This document shows, one piece after another, positions 34,738 to 43,869 of a DNA stretch of 64,000 nt (the stretch's first letter is position 1; each line of letters opens with the position of its first letter). The notes under the pieces were generated by a model. That model had not been told where the DNA came from and did not search any database. It saw only the letters and a program-made list of their open reading frames with translations. Source of the stretch: Paenibacillus spiritus (GTDB lineage Bacteria > Bacillota > Bacilli > Paenibacillales > Paenibacillaceae); contig NZ_VYKK01000028.1 in assembly GCF_008710135.1 (NCBI RefSeq), positions 84,441 to 148,440 of the forward strand, read 5' to 3'. A program made the translations under genes and the position numbers.

Positions 34738-37700
34738 CTACATCTTCTTCATCTTCACCATCATCCGCTGGGCCATAACAGCCGCATCGGCGCGGGAGAA
34801 CTTGGCCTGAGGATCAAAGCGATAGGTGGCCTTCTTCTGCCCGCTGGTCAGCTTGTTGGCAATCGCCGGAATCACACCGGCTTTATATACTGCCAGAATG
34901 GAAGGCACCGAGTAGTTGGAGACGATCGAGCCGGTATCCGTGAACTGTTTTTGCAGCGTCGGCAAATCCTTCTCTACCGTTCCAAGCTTCAGGTTCATCG
35001 CTCTGGCAATCATAACGGCTGCGTCTTCGCGCGTCAGCGCGCTGTTCGGCGAGAAGACCCGTGGCGCGGTCCCTTTAATAAGGCCTTTGCGGACAGCCGT
35101 CTCGATGTAGCGGTAATCCCAATGATAATCGCTGTACTTCACCACATCCGAGAAGGTAAGGTTGTTCGGATCATAATCGAGCTGGATGCCCATAATCTTC
35201 ACAAGCATGGTAGCGAACTCTCCGCGCGTCGTATTCTCGTATACGCCGAACTCGCTGGCATCCTTGGCATTCATAATTCCTTTGGCCATCATCGTCTCCA
35301 GCTCGGTCCGCGCATAGGAGTGCGAGACAATGTCGTCATAGCTGTAACGCAGGCTCATCACCGTGTAATACCCGAATCCGTCAAACGTAGCCGTAATCGT
35401 CTTGGAACTGGTGTTGACCTTGCCGCCCATGTTGTACCACGCTCCATCTACGTTCTTCCAGACGGAGATATTCGAGGTAGCAGCATTCGCAAGACTGGAA
35501 TCATACTTCAGCGTAATGGTGCCCTGCTGGGTCGGTTCGAGCCATTTGCCCATATGCCCGGAGTAGAACTCATTGCCGGTCTTGTAAGGATGCGAAGAGA
35601 CGACGGTCTCATAATCATTGATGGACGTAGTGGATACAAAGTATCCCGGATCGATCCAGTACAGATTGGAAGCATAGCCGTAATGCGTCTTGGGCGTCAG
35701 GAATGCAATGGCACCCGAGCTGGCGCTCACTTCCTTCAGCTTGCCGTCTTGATAAACGCCTCCGCTGTCCTTCTCGCCGACCGGATTGTACTGCTTGACG
35801 GTACGGCCATCCTGCTTATCGGCGATGCCGAGCAAGACGTACTGTGAATTGAACAGGTTGATCTGGCGCGTGTTGCTCGTGCCCGGGACTGGCGTCGCGT
35901 CTCTCAGCATCGTGCCTTTGGGGAAATTAATGACAACCGAGTTCTGGAAGGCAGACAGCTTCCCGGAAGAACTCAATAAAGTCTTGTACTGGGCCCCCTG
36001 CAGCACTTCATCCGAATAGGTCACAGTAAAGCTCCCGTTAGTCTTCTGCGTGCCGGTTGTAATCGTAAACTTAATGGTGTTGACGCCCTTCTTCAGGTCT
36101 TTGAGCTGATACCGGAAAATATCCTTATCGCCCTTGATCATTGCGGTTTTGCCGATCATGATGCTGTTGGCGCCTTCCGCCTTGATGCTGACGTCAAGGA
36201 AATTCTGCTTGATAATGCTCTCATTCGGCAGTTTCGGCGACAGGATGCTGTAAGGCGGAACTTCGCGGGTAATCTGGAGCGCCTGGGATACCGTTGAGCT
36301 GTCGAGCCGCGCCGTAATTACAATCGTCCGCAGACCGGTGGTAGGCAGCGCTTGATCGCGCAGCGTAAAGGCGCCGCTCTGTCCGTTCGGCGGAGACAAC
36401 TTGGCGGATGCCGGCGACCAGCTCCATTTGGAAGAATCCCAGTTGGCTACTACCTCCTGCTTGCCGTCAATGGTGATTACGATTTGCGTCGCATTGTTAA
36501 CGACAAACTGGATATCGGCGCTGGTCTGGTTGGTGGTATAAGCCAGATTCGCCGTCTTGACGAATAATTGATCCGGATCGGTCGTCTGGTTAACCGGGAG
36601 CGGAACAAGGCCGGCCAGCGACGGCAGCGTATCGGGGAACAAATAGACCGTTACATTGGTTGAAATCGGGATGCCGTTGGCTGTTCCGGTCACGGTAATT
36701 TTGTTCGGTCCGTTAACGAGCGGAATACTGGTCGTATTCAGTACAAAAGAGTTGTCGATCGTCGATAACGTCGGCTTAACTACCGTACCGTTGATCGAGA
36801 TGCTTACGGTCCCTTTCTCGCTTGCGGTGAAATTAATCAGGTTGCCGGTAATCTCTTTGAAGCTTCCTGTATTCGTGAAAATTTGGTTGTTGTATAAGTT
36901 GGTCAGTTCAATATAAGGGGCTGCGGTATAATTGATCGCAAAAATCTGGGAATCGACCACATTGCCGTCTTTGTCCTTCAAATCAATATGCAGAGCCTGT
37001 TCACCTTGGGGCAGACCCGTAATCTTGATCACACGGTAGCCTTCAGATGAGGTCAGGTTAGCCTCTGCCGAAAAATTGCCGGTCACCGCTTGTCCGTTCT
37101 GAAAGGTGCTGATTGCTATATTCTGCGACTTGTCGCTGGTCTTGACTACAAGCCAGAGCGGGAGCTGAAACAGGCTGGTATTCGTACTAAATACTCCCGA
37201 AGACGTATAGGACACAACCGAACTGTTGACCGAAGGACTGTACAGCTGTTGAATGCTGGTAATATAAGGCGTAGAAGCATCGCGGAAAATAAAATTGACC
37301 GGGGCGATGCTCTTCCCGTCATAAGTGCCTCCGAAAATAATGGTGTAGTTGCCGTTGGATGTCAGCTTCGGAATGTCCACTGCACTGCTATAAGGGAAGG
37401 TGATGAACTCGCCGGATACCGTGCCCGCTCCAAGGGCGAGATTTGTGCTGGTTGAGGTTCCATTATCAAAAGTAATGTTGCTGCCCGTTGTCGTATTCTT
37501 GATCTGAACAGTAACATTTTGCAGAGCCGGAGCCGGGTTGGTCTCCGGAATCTTAAAGGTGATCGATCCCGTCAATTTCCCGTCGGAAGAACTGGTAATC
37601 ACATCGCCTTTGTCGATGGGTTGACCGTTCAGCTTGGTACCGTGCGAAATCCCTGTGCTCACCGGCGCATATATAACTTCGCGCGTTACCGAATACGTCC

Positions 37701-38349
37701 GGGTTCCTCCGTCTGTCGTTGCGACAAATGTCAGCTTGTTATAGCCGGGGGTCAGCTTGTAGTCGGCGATAACAAAAGTGGAACTGCCGCCACTGTACAT
37801 TTTGGATGAATTAATCAGAACTTCGGTGGCGTTCGGAGCTTCCAGCGTGAGCGTTAAGCCTTCCGTATTGATCAGCGTAGGCTGGCTGTCGCTCAGCGGC
37901 GTGCCGTCCGGCAGCTTGATGTTGTAGATCGCCGGGACGTTGGAGAAATTGACGTAAGCCTCTCCGGTAGCTACCGTTCCGTCGGAGGTTGTACCGTAGA
38001 TCGTAATCCGGTTAAGCCCCTGCGTCAGCTTGACGTTGGGGAACGAAAAATACTTTTCGTTTGTAATCGTAGGTTTGACGTCGGTCCCGTTGGATCCGGG
38101 TACCTCGACGCCGTTGACAAGGCCGACCACTTTGTAATACAGGCTGTCCGCAGACACCCCGTTAAAGCTGCCCTCTACATCGACCGTGCTGGTGTTGACA
38201 CTGGTCGGAGAAGCCTGGGACGTGCTGAATTTGGTAAACGTAAAGTATTGACCGGACGCCGCGGATGCTGCTCCCGAAGCCGCAAGCGTCGAGAACAGGA
38301 GTACGGCTGCCATGACAAAACTGCCTAATCTTCTGAAACGTTTGGTCAC
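34738..38349 (-). CDS. Large surface protein with C-terminal SLH domains
   Basis: A 1203-residue secreted protein. Signal peptide FVMAAVLLFSTLAASGAASA. The bulk is a row of Ig-like beta domains (repeated LTQGLNRITIYG, LTPGYNKLTFVA, LVNGPNKITVTG, LKKGVNTIKFTI starts). Residues about 1010-1200 are three SLH repeats with motifs NTTRGEFATMLVKIMG, ALTREDAAVMIARAMN and KFSRADAAVMAQRMMV. Opposite to the S-layer protein, its anchor is at the C-terminus. GTG 38349 follows AGGAGG. It is a candidate surface adhesin or motility-type protein; the exact role cannot be read. Preceded by tagO and its terminator, followed by its own terminator. Confidence 0.9.
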   Translation of the reverse strand: MTKRFRRLGSFVMAAVLLFSTLAASGAASAASGQYFTFTKFSTSQASPTSVNTSTVDVEGSFNGVSADSLYYKVVGLVNGVEVPGSNGTDVKPTITNEKYFSFPNVKLTQGLNRITIYGTTSDGTVATGEAYVNFSNVPAIYNIKLPDGTPLSDSQPTLINTEGLTLTLEAPNATEVLINSSKMYSGGSSTFVIADYKLTPGYNKLTFVATTDGGTRTYSVTREVIYAPVSTGISHGTKLNGQPIDKGDVITSSSDGKLTGSITFKIPETNPAPALQNVTVQIKNTTTGSNITFDNGTSTSTNLALGAGTVSGEFITFPYSSAVDIPKLTSNGNYTIIFGGTYDGKSIAPVNFIFRDASTPYITSIQQLYSPSVNSSVVSYTSSGVFSTNTSLFQLPLWLVVKTSDKSQNIAISTFQNGQAVTGNFSAEANLTSSEGYRVIKITGLPQGEQALHIDLKDKDGNVVDSQIFAINYTAAPYIELTNLYNNQIFTNTGSFKEITGNLINFTASEKGTVSISINGTVVKPTLSTIDNSFVLNTTSIPLVNGPNKITVTGTANGIPISTNVTVYLFPDTLPSLAGLVPLPVNQTTDPDQLFVKTANLAYTTNQTSADIQFVVNNATQIVITIDGKQEVVANWDSSKWSWSPASAKLSPPNGQSGAFTLRDQALPTTGLRTIVITARLDSSTVSQALQITREVPPYSILSPKLPNESIIKQNFLDVSIKAEGANSIMIGKTAMIKGDKDIFRYQLKDLKKGVNTIKFTITTGTQKTNGSFTVTYSDEVLQGAQYKTLLSSSGKLSAFQNSVVINFPKGTMLRDATPVPGTSNTRQINLFNSQYVLLGIADKQDGRTVKQYNPVGEKDSGGVYQDGKLKEVSASSGAIAFLTPKTHYGYASNLYWIDPGYFVSTTSINDYETVVSSHPYKTGNEFYSGHMGKWLEPTQQGTITLKYDSSLANAATSNISVWKNVDGAWYNMGGKVNTSSKTITATFDGFGYYTVMSLRYSYDDIVSHSYARTELETMMAKGIMNAKDASEFGVYENTTRGEFATMLVKIMGIQLDYDPNNLTFSDVVKYSDYHWDYRYIETAVRKGLIKGTAPRVFSPNSALTREDAAVMIARAMNLKLGTVEKDLPTLQKQFTDTGSIVSNYSVPSILAVYKAGVIPAIANKLTSGQKKATYRFDPQAKFSRADAAVMAQRMMVKMKKM

Positions 38350-38458
38350 TTGTGAAACCTCCTACTGCTGTTTTGGTATTGCTGTCTGTCTGTACCGGCG
38401 GTTGATGTCTTCTCTTTTTCTTTTATCGGAAGGGGGCAAATCAATGATTAGGGAAATA

Positions 38459-38489
38459 CCAAAAAACCTCGCTCCTGTCAGGAGCGAGG
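38459..38489 (-). terminator. Intrinsic terminator after tagO
   Basis: Minus strand CCTCGCTCCT, loop GAC, AGGAGCGAGG, then TTTTTTGG. A ten-base perfect stem. Confidence 0.93.
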
Positions 38490-38525
38490 CTTCATGGTCA
38501 GCCTTAGTACATCCAGGCTGGAAAA

Positions 38526-39653
38526 TTAAGATTTAGACCCCTTCTCGGGGCTGACCTTCATGAATACTCTCGAAAGAAAACTTAAAAGCGGCTTCTTCGT
38601 CTGTCCGACCAGTCCGATAACTTCCGCGCCGATCTGCAGGAAGAAGAGCATAATGCAGATGACGACGAAGGTCACCCAGTTCGCTTCATAAAGCGCCGAA
38701 GAGGATTGAATCACGGCCAGTACGCCGAAGAAAGCGGCAATGCCATAAATAATGAGCACCGTCTGGCGGTGGCTGAATCCCAGCTCCCGCAGGCAGTGAT
38801 GCAGATGGCCTTTATCCGGAGCAAAGATCGGTTTCTTCTGCAGCTTCCGGCGTACAATCGCAAAGAAGGTATCGGACAGCGGAACGCCGATAATCAAGAG
38901 CGGCGTAATAAAGGACACAACGGCAATCTGTTTGAAGCCAAGCAGCGCCAGCATGCCGAGACAGAAGCCGAGGAAGAGCGAGCCGGTATCGCCCATGAAG
39001 ATTTTGGCCGGATGAAAGTTAAAGAACAGAAATCCTACAATGCTGCCGAGCAGCAGCAGGCACAGCATCGCCACCATCACATTGCCCATAATAAAGGCCA
39101 TCGTTGCCATTGTGGCGATGGCGATGCCGGATACGCCGGCCGCCAGCCCGTCCAGCCCGTCAATCAGGTTAACGGCGTTCGTCACGCCGACAATCCAGAA
39201 GATTGTCAGCGGAATAGCAACCCAGCTCTCTAGCGAAGAATAGCTGTTGTTAAATGGAATGTTTACAAAGTCCACTGTAATATCGAATCCGAATACGACG
39301 ATGCAGGCTGCCGCAATCTGTCCAAGGAGCTTGACCTTGGCCGACAGCTCAAACCGGTCGTCCAGCGCGCCGAGAAGCACGATCAGGCCGCCGCCGCTGA
39401 GCAGCGCTTGAACGAAGTCCAATTCCCGAGCGGAAAAATCATACGGGATAAAAGGCGATACGGCCAACAGGCCCAATACAAACGCCAGAAAAATACCTAG
39501 CCCACCGAGGCGCGGCATAATCTTCGTATGCACTTTCCGCGCATTCGGCACATCCGTCGCGCCAATCTTGATGGCGAATTGCTTGACGAGCGGCGTGAGG
39601 CACAGAGCCAGTCCCATGCAGACGATAAATCCGGCGATGTAAATCATTAACAT
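38526..39653 (-). CDS. tagO: Undecaprenyl-phosphate GlcNAc-1-phosphate transferase (TagO/WecA type)
   Basis: A 375-residue membrane protein of the MraY/WecA family with about ten membrane segments. Signatures: PRLGGLGIFLAF, VNLIDGLDGLAAGVSGIA, IFMGDTGSLFLGFCLG and the His-rich cytoplasmic loop DKGHLHHCLRELG. It links GlcNAc-1-phosphate to undecaprenyl phosphate, the first step of wall-teichoic-acid or secondary wall-polymer synthesis. It has its own promoter (39689-39717) and terminator. With tagA, csaB and mnaA in the window it probably starts the S-layer-anchoring polymer. Confidence 0.95.
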   Translation of the reverse strand: MLMIYIAGFIVCMGLALCLTPLVKQFAIKIGATDVPNARKVHTKIMPRLGGLGIFLAFVLGLLAVSPFIPYDFSARELDFVQALLSGGGLIVLLGALDDRFELSAKVKLLGQIAAACIVVFGFDITVDFVNIPFNNSYSSLESWVAIPLTIFWIVGVTNAVNLIDGLDGLAAGVSGIAIATMATMAFIMGNVMVAMLCLLLLGSIVGFLFFNFHPAKIFMGDTGSLFLGFCLGMLALLGFKQIAVVSFITPLLIIGVPLSDTFFAIVRRKLQKKPIFAPDKGHLHHCLRELGFSHRQTVLIIYGIAAFFGVLAVIQSSSALYEANWVTFVVICIMLFFLQIGAEVIGLVGQTKKPLLSFLSRVFMKVSPEKGSKS

Positions 39654-39688
39654 TGGTTCAGTCGACCCCCATTTCTCTACCGCAATGA

Positions 39689-39717
39689 ATTATACGCCGT
39701 TGTTTTGTCAAATCCAA
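39689..39717 (-). promoter_or_regulatory. Sigma-A promoter of tagO
   Basis: Minus strand TTGGAT (39717-39712), 17 bases, TATAAT (39694-39689). The -10 is exact and spacing optimal, the -35 matches in the TTG half. It lies just after the tagA terminator. Confidence 0.65.
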
Positions 39718-39750
39718 TAGCCCAAATCGGCGGTTTTTTGTTTATTTTCA

Positions 39751-39777
39751 GAAAAAACGCGGGTTTTAGCCGCGTTT
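39751..39777 (-). terminator. Intrinsic terminator overlapping the tagA stop codon
   Basis: Minus strand AAACGCGG, loop CTAAAAC, CCGCGTTT, then TTTTCTG. The TAA stop of tagA lies in the loop. Confidence 0.8.
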
Positions 39778-40524
39778 CGTTACTGTATCTTTCTCCCGCA
39801 GCACTTTTACTGCGAATTTCGGCAGCGCAAGCATTCTTTTATAGCGGGTCGGCTCTTTAAGAAGCCGGTAGAACCATTCCAGACGCAATTTCTGGAAGGC
39901 AATCGGAGCCCGTTTGGACTTGCCGGAAATGATATCGAAGCTTCCCCCGACCCCCATCATAACCGGGATGCCGAGCTGCTCCTTGTACTTGCAGATCCAG
40001 GGCTCCTGGGTGTCAGCGCCCCGGGCGACGAACAGGAGATCCGGTTCGGCCCGTACAATCTCAGCGACGACTTCGTCATCCTCCGCCGGCCCGAAGAACC
40101 CGTCATGATAGCCGGCGATCACGACCCCCGGATACTGCAATTGTAACCGTCTTGCCGTCTCCTGAATCACTTCGGAGGTGGAGCCCAGAAGGTACACTTT
40201 CCAATGATAGTGTTCTCCAGCCTTCATTAATTCATGTAAAAGATCGAACCCTGCCACGCGTTCCCGAACCGGTTCCCCGCCCTTGGCTGCCGCCCACACT
40301 ACCCCGGTTCCGTCGGGAACGACAAGCTCCGCGGAAGTCATAACCGACATGTAAGCCGGATTCTCCAGCGCTGTCATTACCATGATCGGATTCGCGGTAA
40401 TGACATGGTGGGGACGGCGGGACTGAACCGCCTCTTTCAAATACTCAACCGTCTCTTCCATGTTCATCTTGGATACGGGAATGCCGAATATCGGTACTGC
40501 AGGCACATAGCCGTTGTTTTTCAC
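39766..40524 (-). CDS. tagA: WecG/TagA/CpsF-family N-acetylmannosaminyltransferase
   Basis: A 252-residue GT26 enzyme. The family core is seen as ITANPIMVMTALENPAYMSV, VVPDGTGVVWAAAKGG, LLGSTSEVIQETARRLQLQY and GVGGSFDIISGKSKRAPIAF. TagA adds ManNAc to GlcNAc-diphospho-undecaprenol. GTG 40524 follows AAGGGTG and begins 7 bases after the csaB stop; a longer in-frame reading into csaB has no family resemblance. The substrates fit TagO upstream in the pathway and MnaA for UDP-ManNAc. In Paenibacillus alvei the equivalent gene set is linked to S-layer anchoring. Confidence 0.92.
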   Translation of the reverse strand: MKNNGYVPAVPIFGIPVSKMNMEETVEYLKEAVQSRRPHHVITANPIMVMTALENPAYMSVMTSAELVVPDGTGVVWAAAKGGEPVRERVAGFDLLHELMKAGEHYHWKVYLLGSTSEVIQETARRLQLQYPGVVIAGYHDGFFGPAEDDEVVAEIVRAEPDLLFVARGADTQEPWICKYKEQLGIPVMMGVGGSFDIISGKSKRAPIAFQKLRLEWFYRLLKEPTRYKRMLALPKFAVKVLREKDTVTKRG

Positions 40525-40531
40525 TTTGGTA

Positions 40532-41674
40532 TCACCCTTTGCGACGAAAATAATCAACGATATATCGGGCCGGAGCTTCGGCTTCGCGAACCAGCGCAGC
40601 GATTCGTTCCTCACGCTCCACCAGCCACTCCGTTCCGTGTTCCAGCAGCCGGAGCACTTCTTCACCGAGCAGATCGGCGTCCAGCGACTCCGTGGTTCCG
40701 ACCGGCTTCACATACAGACGGCTCAGGAAATGGTCGATCTTCGGGTCATATGAAATTCCGATAACCGGCACCCGCCGTCCCGCGGCATAGATCAGACTGT
40801 GCAGTCTCATGCCGAGCAGAAGACTGCACTCCCCGACTTCCCGCAGCATGGACTGGGGACGGTCATCCGGCTCGGCGATGCTGACGCTTCCTCCGCTTGC
40901 CATCGGAACTTCCCCGAGACGCTCCATGCAGTACCGGGAAGCCTCAACGTCGGACGGGACATGGAAGGGCAGAAAGCGGATGTGCAGGGGCCGAGACTGA
41001 CAAGCCTGGCGCAGGCCGTCGGCTATCGCCTCCAGCTCCCGCCGGTCCTTCTCCCAGAAGCGGACGGAAACGCCGATGCAAGGAATCGCCTCTTCGGACG
41101 GGCGAGTGCGGGAAATCTTCCCGCCGTCCTCCTCTCCGGGAAGCTTCAATCCCATGACCGGATCGGGAACGACCTGGACATCCTCCGCTCTCAGTCCCAT
41201 CGACAACAGCAGAGCCCGGGACTGCTCGTCCCGCACCGAGATCAGCTTGCAGCGGCGGAACACCGAGCGAATCATCGGATAGAACCATTTCCGGTTAACC
41301 GGGCCGATGCCCTGGGCATAGACAAAGCTTGGCTTGCCCAGCATCTGGGCCAGCTTAATGACGCCCAGATAATACGGGATGCTTTTGGCGCCGGTAACAT
41401 CCTGAAGGAGACTGCCGCCTCCGCTGATCAGCGCGTCGCTCTCCGCAATCGCCCGGCGCACTTCGCCGAGCGACATCCGGGGCACCGCGCGGACGCCATA
41501 GGCGGCGGTTGTCCAGGCGGGATCGCCAGAGAGCACAACGGGCACAATCTGCACGCCGAGCTCCCGCGACCAGCGGTCCAGCGCAATCAGAATGGACTGA
41601 AGCACCGCTTCATCCCCGCTGTTGCGGTAGCCGTAATAGCCGGACAGCACTATCTGGTAAGCAGGGGCGACCAT
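40532..41674 (-). CDS. csaB: Polysaccharide pyruvyl transferase CsaB
   Basis: A 380-residue CsaB-type enzyme. LSGYYGYRNSGDEAVLQSIL, SGGGSLLQDVTGAKSIPYYL, FVYAQGIGPVNRKW and the C-terminal MRLHSLIYAAGRRVPVIGIS are characteristic. It transfers pyruvate from phosphoenolpyruvate to a sugar of the wall polymer; the ketal is the ligand of SLH domains. ATG 41674 follows GGAG closely; a TTG at 41686 is an alternative. It overlaps the DUF5693 gene stop and precedes tagA, so the three form an operon. Its presence explains how the SLH proteins of this window are held on the wall. Confidence 0.95.
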   Translation of the reverse strand: MVAPAYQIVLSGYYGYRNSGDEAVLQSILIALDRWSRELGVQIVPVVLSGDPAWTTAAYGVRAVPRMSLGEVRRAIAESDALISGGGSLLQDVTGAKSIPYYLGVIKLAQMLGKPSFVYAQGIGPVNRKWFYPMIRSVFRRCKLISVRDEQSRALLLSMGLRAEDVQVVPDPVMGLKLPGEEDGGKISRTRPSEEAIPCIGVSVRFWEKDRRELEAIADGLRQACQSRPLHIRFLPFHVPSDVEASRYCMERLGEVPMASGGSVSIAEPDDRPQSMLREVGECSLLLGMRLHSLIYAAGRRVPVIGISYDPKIDHFLSRLYVKPVGTTESLDADLLGEEVLRLLEHGTEWLVEREERIAALVREAEAPARYIVDYFRRKG

Positions 41675-43707
41675 TTTCTCCAACACCCTTCAACAATTTG
41701 CCAAGCCAGCACCAGCACGAGACCCAGGACAAGACCGAGGCCCAGACCGAGCAGATCGCGCACAATCGAAATCTTGATCGGGGAATGAATATGGGCGAAG
41801 GTGTCCACCATCGACAGCTGGCCGATAACGGCGACGACCATCAGGAAGATCGCATTCCGGTATTTCAGGGCCAGGAAGCCGCCCAGAATGAAGAACGGAT
41901 GCGCCAGCAGGAACTCTTTGCTTCGAGGACGGACCCCGAACGTATTCTCCATGAACGTCCGGAAGCTGAGTTCCACCGAGGATGCGCTCCCGCTGTTGCC
42001 GGTACGGCTCAGGTAATACATCCCGATGATGCCCAGAACGCCTACCGCGAGCACCATAGCCAGGTTGATCGGCGTCCGGAGGAGTCTGCCGGTCTGATTC
42101 AGCACGAACTCGCCGCGGTACAGCAGGGCGTACAGCGCCACCAGCGCAATCGGCGCCAGATGCAGAAGGCTCACGCCCCGGAACTGATTCAGCACCAGGC
42201 TGTAGGTAATATTGTTCAGCAGAGCAATGACGAACGGTACAGCGCACAGCGAAATGACAGCCGTCTGCACATAGAGCGCCAGAGTGCGGCCCAGACGCTG
42301 CAAAGGGCTCTCTGCCGCGAAAGAGGACGATATCCGTGCGCCGGTGCCGTCTTTGCGCACAAGGGGCGGCCCCATCCGGTTCAATCGCCGGATTGCCAGT
42401 ACGACTGCCACGGTCGGCGCACTGATGGCGGCCAGCAGGGCGAGCGCCTGCTCGAACAGCACCGGCTTGAGCACGTACAAGCCTGCGCTGCCCACAAGGC
42501 CCAGCGCCCAGGCCGGGAGCGTCAACCACGGCACGAAGTACGAAATCATCAGCGCGATCAGCGCGACGGCCCCGATAACGGCTACGAGCTTGAAGTAGCG
42601 CTGCAAGGAAGAATCGGCAACGTCAAACGCGGTCGCCGGACCGATGGTGAAGCCGTTGCCTTCGATTTTGGCGATGGCTCCGTCCGGTCCCTCCAGGCTC
42701 TTGATCAGGTTGTCGATGCTGTCGGTTACCTGAGCTTTGGCCGTGTTGCGGGCCGGCGCGGTATTCAGATAGAGCATGCGGATATTCCGGTCTTTGGTTG
42801 CAAGCGCGAACCGGTCAGCGATGGTCTGCGCACTGATGGAAGAGTCTTTCTCGCTCAGGGAATAAAGGCGGACTACATTGTAATCCAGCCTGTACGCCAG
42901 CTTGGAGAACCCCTTCTGCTGCTGCTTAATGTTCTCAATGGCAGCGATGCCGATGCCGTGTTTCTTCAGCAGATTGCCAAAGGCCGCAAGACTGCCCTGG
43001 TCCTGATCGTCGTTGAAGCCCTTAACGGATTCGCCCTCGAACAGAACGCGGGTCACCCCGAGACTCTGATAAAGGTCGAACAGCTTCTCCATCGAAGCTT
43101 CATCGTATGGGAGCGAGTCCACCATACGGGGAACGATCCGGAAGCCCTTCTGGTGCAGCATCTCCAACGTCACCGGATCGGGCGCAATCGGCTTGAGCAG
43201 TGCGTCCTCCAGCGGCGTCCGGATGATGAGCCCCCGCTGGCCGCGGAAGGTCCAGTTGGTGACGGGAATATCCAGACGTTCGAACGTGTCGCGGATGCCC
43301 GACGCCAGAGCGTCGTAGTTGGCTGCGCTGGTGAACAGCACGTACGTATAATTCTCATTCTCCGGAATGACGCTGTCGGTCAGGTTCGCAATATCCTGAG
43401 CTCCCCAGAACATCGCCCGGCGCGCCTTCCGGTAATCTTCGAGCGTGCTCTCGTACACGGCGACACTGCCGACGCCGGCCGCCTTCAGGCGGTCCAGCTG
43501 CTCGGCTGCGTAATCCTGCGGATTGGCCCGGTAACTGGCCGCCTCCGTCAAATCCCGGTAATCAAAGACGAATTCCACGGTCTTGGACGACCGTTCCGTC
43601 TTCAGTCGGTCATTAGCGACGAACAGCGCAGAGATCACGCCGATAATCACCAGAATCCAGAGCCATTTACGTGAAGCGATATTCCATTGCTGCCATTTCT
43701 GCAACAC
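41650..43707 (-). CDS. DUF5693 family multi-pass membrane protein
   Basis: A 685-residue protein. One N-terminal membrane segment (LWILVIIGVISALFV) leads to an extracytoplasmic domain of about 330 residues (LDRLKAAGVGSVAVYESTLE, RIVPRMVDSLPYDEASMEKL) with a TIM-barrel-like feel. From residue about 370 there are nine or ten membrane segments (YFKLVAVIGAVALIALMISY onward, ending LGLGLGLVLGLVLVLAW). The function is not known. It overlaps csaB by 25 bases, so it probably acts with CsaB and TagA on the wall polymer, for example in transport or polymerisation; this is inference from position. Confidence 0.85.
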   Translation of the reverse strand: MLQKWQQWNIASRKWLWILVIIGVISALFVANDRLKTERSSKTVEFVFDYRDLTEAASYRANPQDYAAEQLDRLKAAGVGSVAVYESTLEDYRKARRAMFWGAQDIANLTDSVIPENENYTYVLFTSAANYDALASGIRDTFERLDIPVTNWTFRGQRGLIIRTPLEDALLKPIAPDPVTLEMLHQKGFRIVPRMVDSLPYDEASMEKLFDLYQSLGVTRVLFEGESVKGFNDDQDQGSLAAFGNLLKKHGIGIAAIENIKQQQKGFSKLAYRLDYNVVRLYSLSEKDSSISAQTIADRFALATKDRNIRMLYLNTAPARNTAKAQVTDSIDNLIKSLEGPDGAIAKIEGNGFTIGPATAFDVADSSLQRYFKLVAVIGAVALIALMISYFVPWLTLPAWALGLVGSAGLYVLKPVLFEQALALLAAISAPTVAVVLAIRRLNRMGPPLVRKDGTGARISSSFAAESPLQRLGRTLALYVQTAVISLCAVPFVIALLNNITYSLVLNQFRGVSLLHLAPIALVALYALLYRGEFVLNQTGRLLRTPINLAMVLAVGVLGIIGMYYLSRTGNSGSASSVELSFRTFMENTFGVRPRSKEFLLAHPFFILGGFLALKYRNAIFLMVVAVIGQLSMVDTFAHIHSPIKISIVRDLLGLGLGLVLGLVLVLAWQIVEGCWRKWSPLLTR

Positions 43708-43783
43708 TTCAGGTTCCTCCTCGCGAAGCTTGTCCTTCCACTTCAGGACTGCTTATCTTACAGCTTGCTTGTCATTTCAGGCA

Positions 43784-43829
43784 CAAAGTCCGGTGACGCC
43801 GACAAACCGCAGCGGCGCACCAGACTTTG
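43784..43829 (-). other. Long hairpin between the mutase and the DUF5693 gene
   Basis: CAAAGTCCGGTG (43784-43795) and CACCAGACTTTG (43818-43829) pair with one mismatch; inside, CGCCG and CGGCG extend the stem with a one-base bulge. It sits in the 162-base gap. Neither strand has a T run after it, so it is not a normal intrinsic terminator; RNA processing or partial termination is possible. Confidence 0.6.
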
Positions 43830-43869
43830 AGTGTTCCTAACAGGTTCTATATTTCGTGACGTTTCCGCT

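Noticed and set aside
38423..38430. TCCGATAA before the 1203-residue SLH gene, resembling a sigma-D -10
   Set aside because: The -35 half is only TAAT at 16 bases, and nothing else ties this gene to motility. One half-site is not enough.
41509..43674. Plus-strand open frame of about 720 codons
   Set aside because: Antisense to csaB and the DUF5693 gene, His/Gln/Arg-rich, no motif. A shadow of the real gene.
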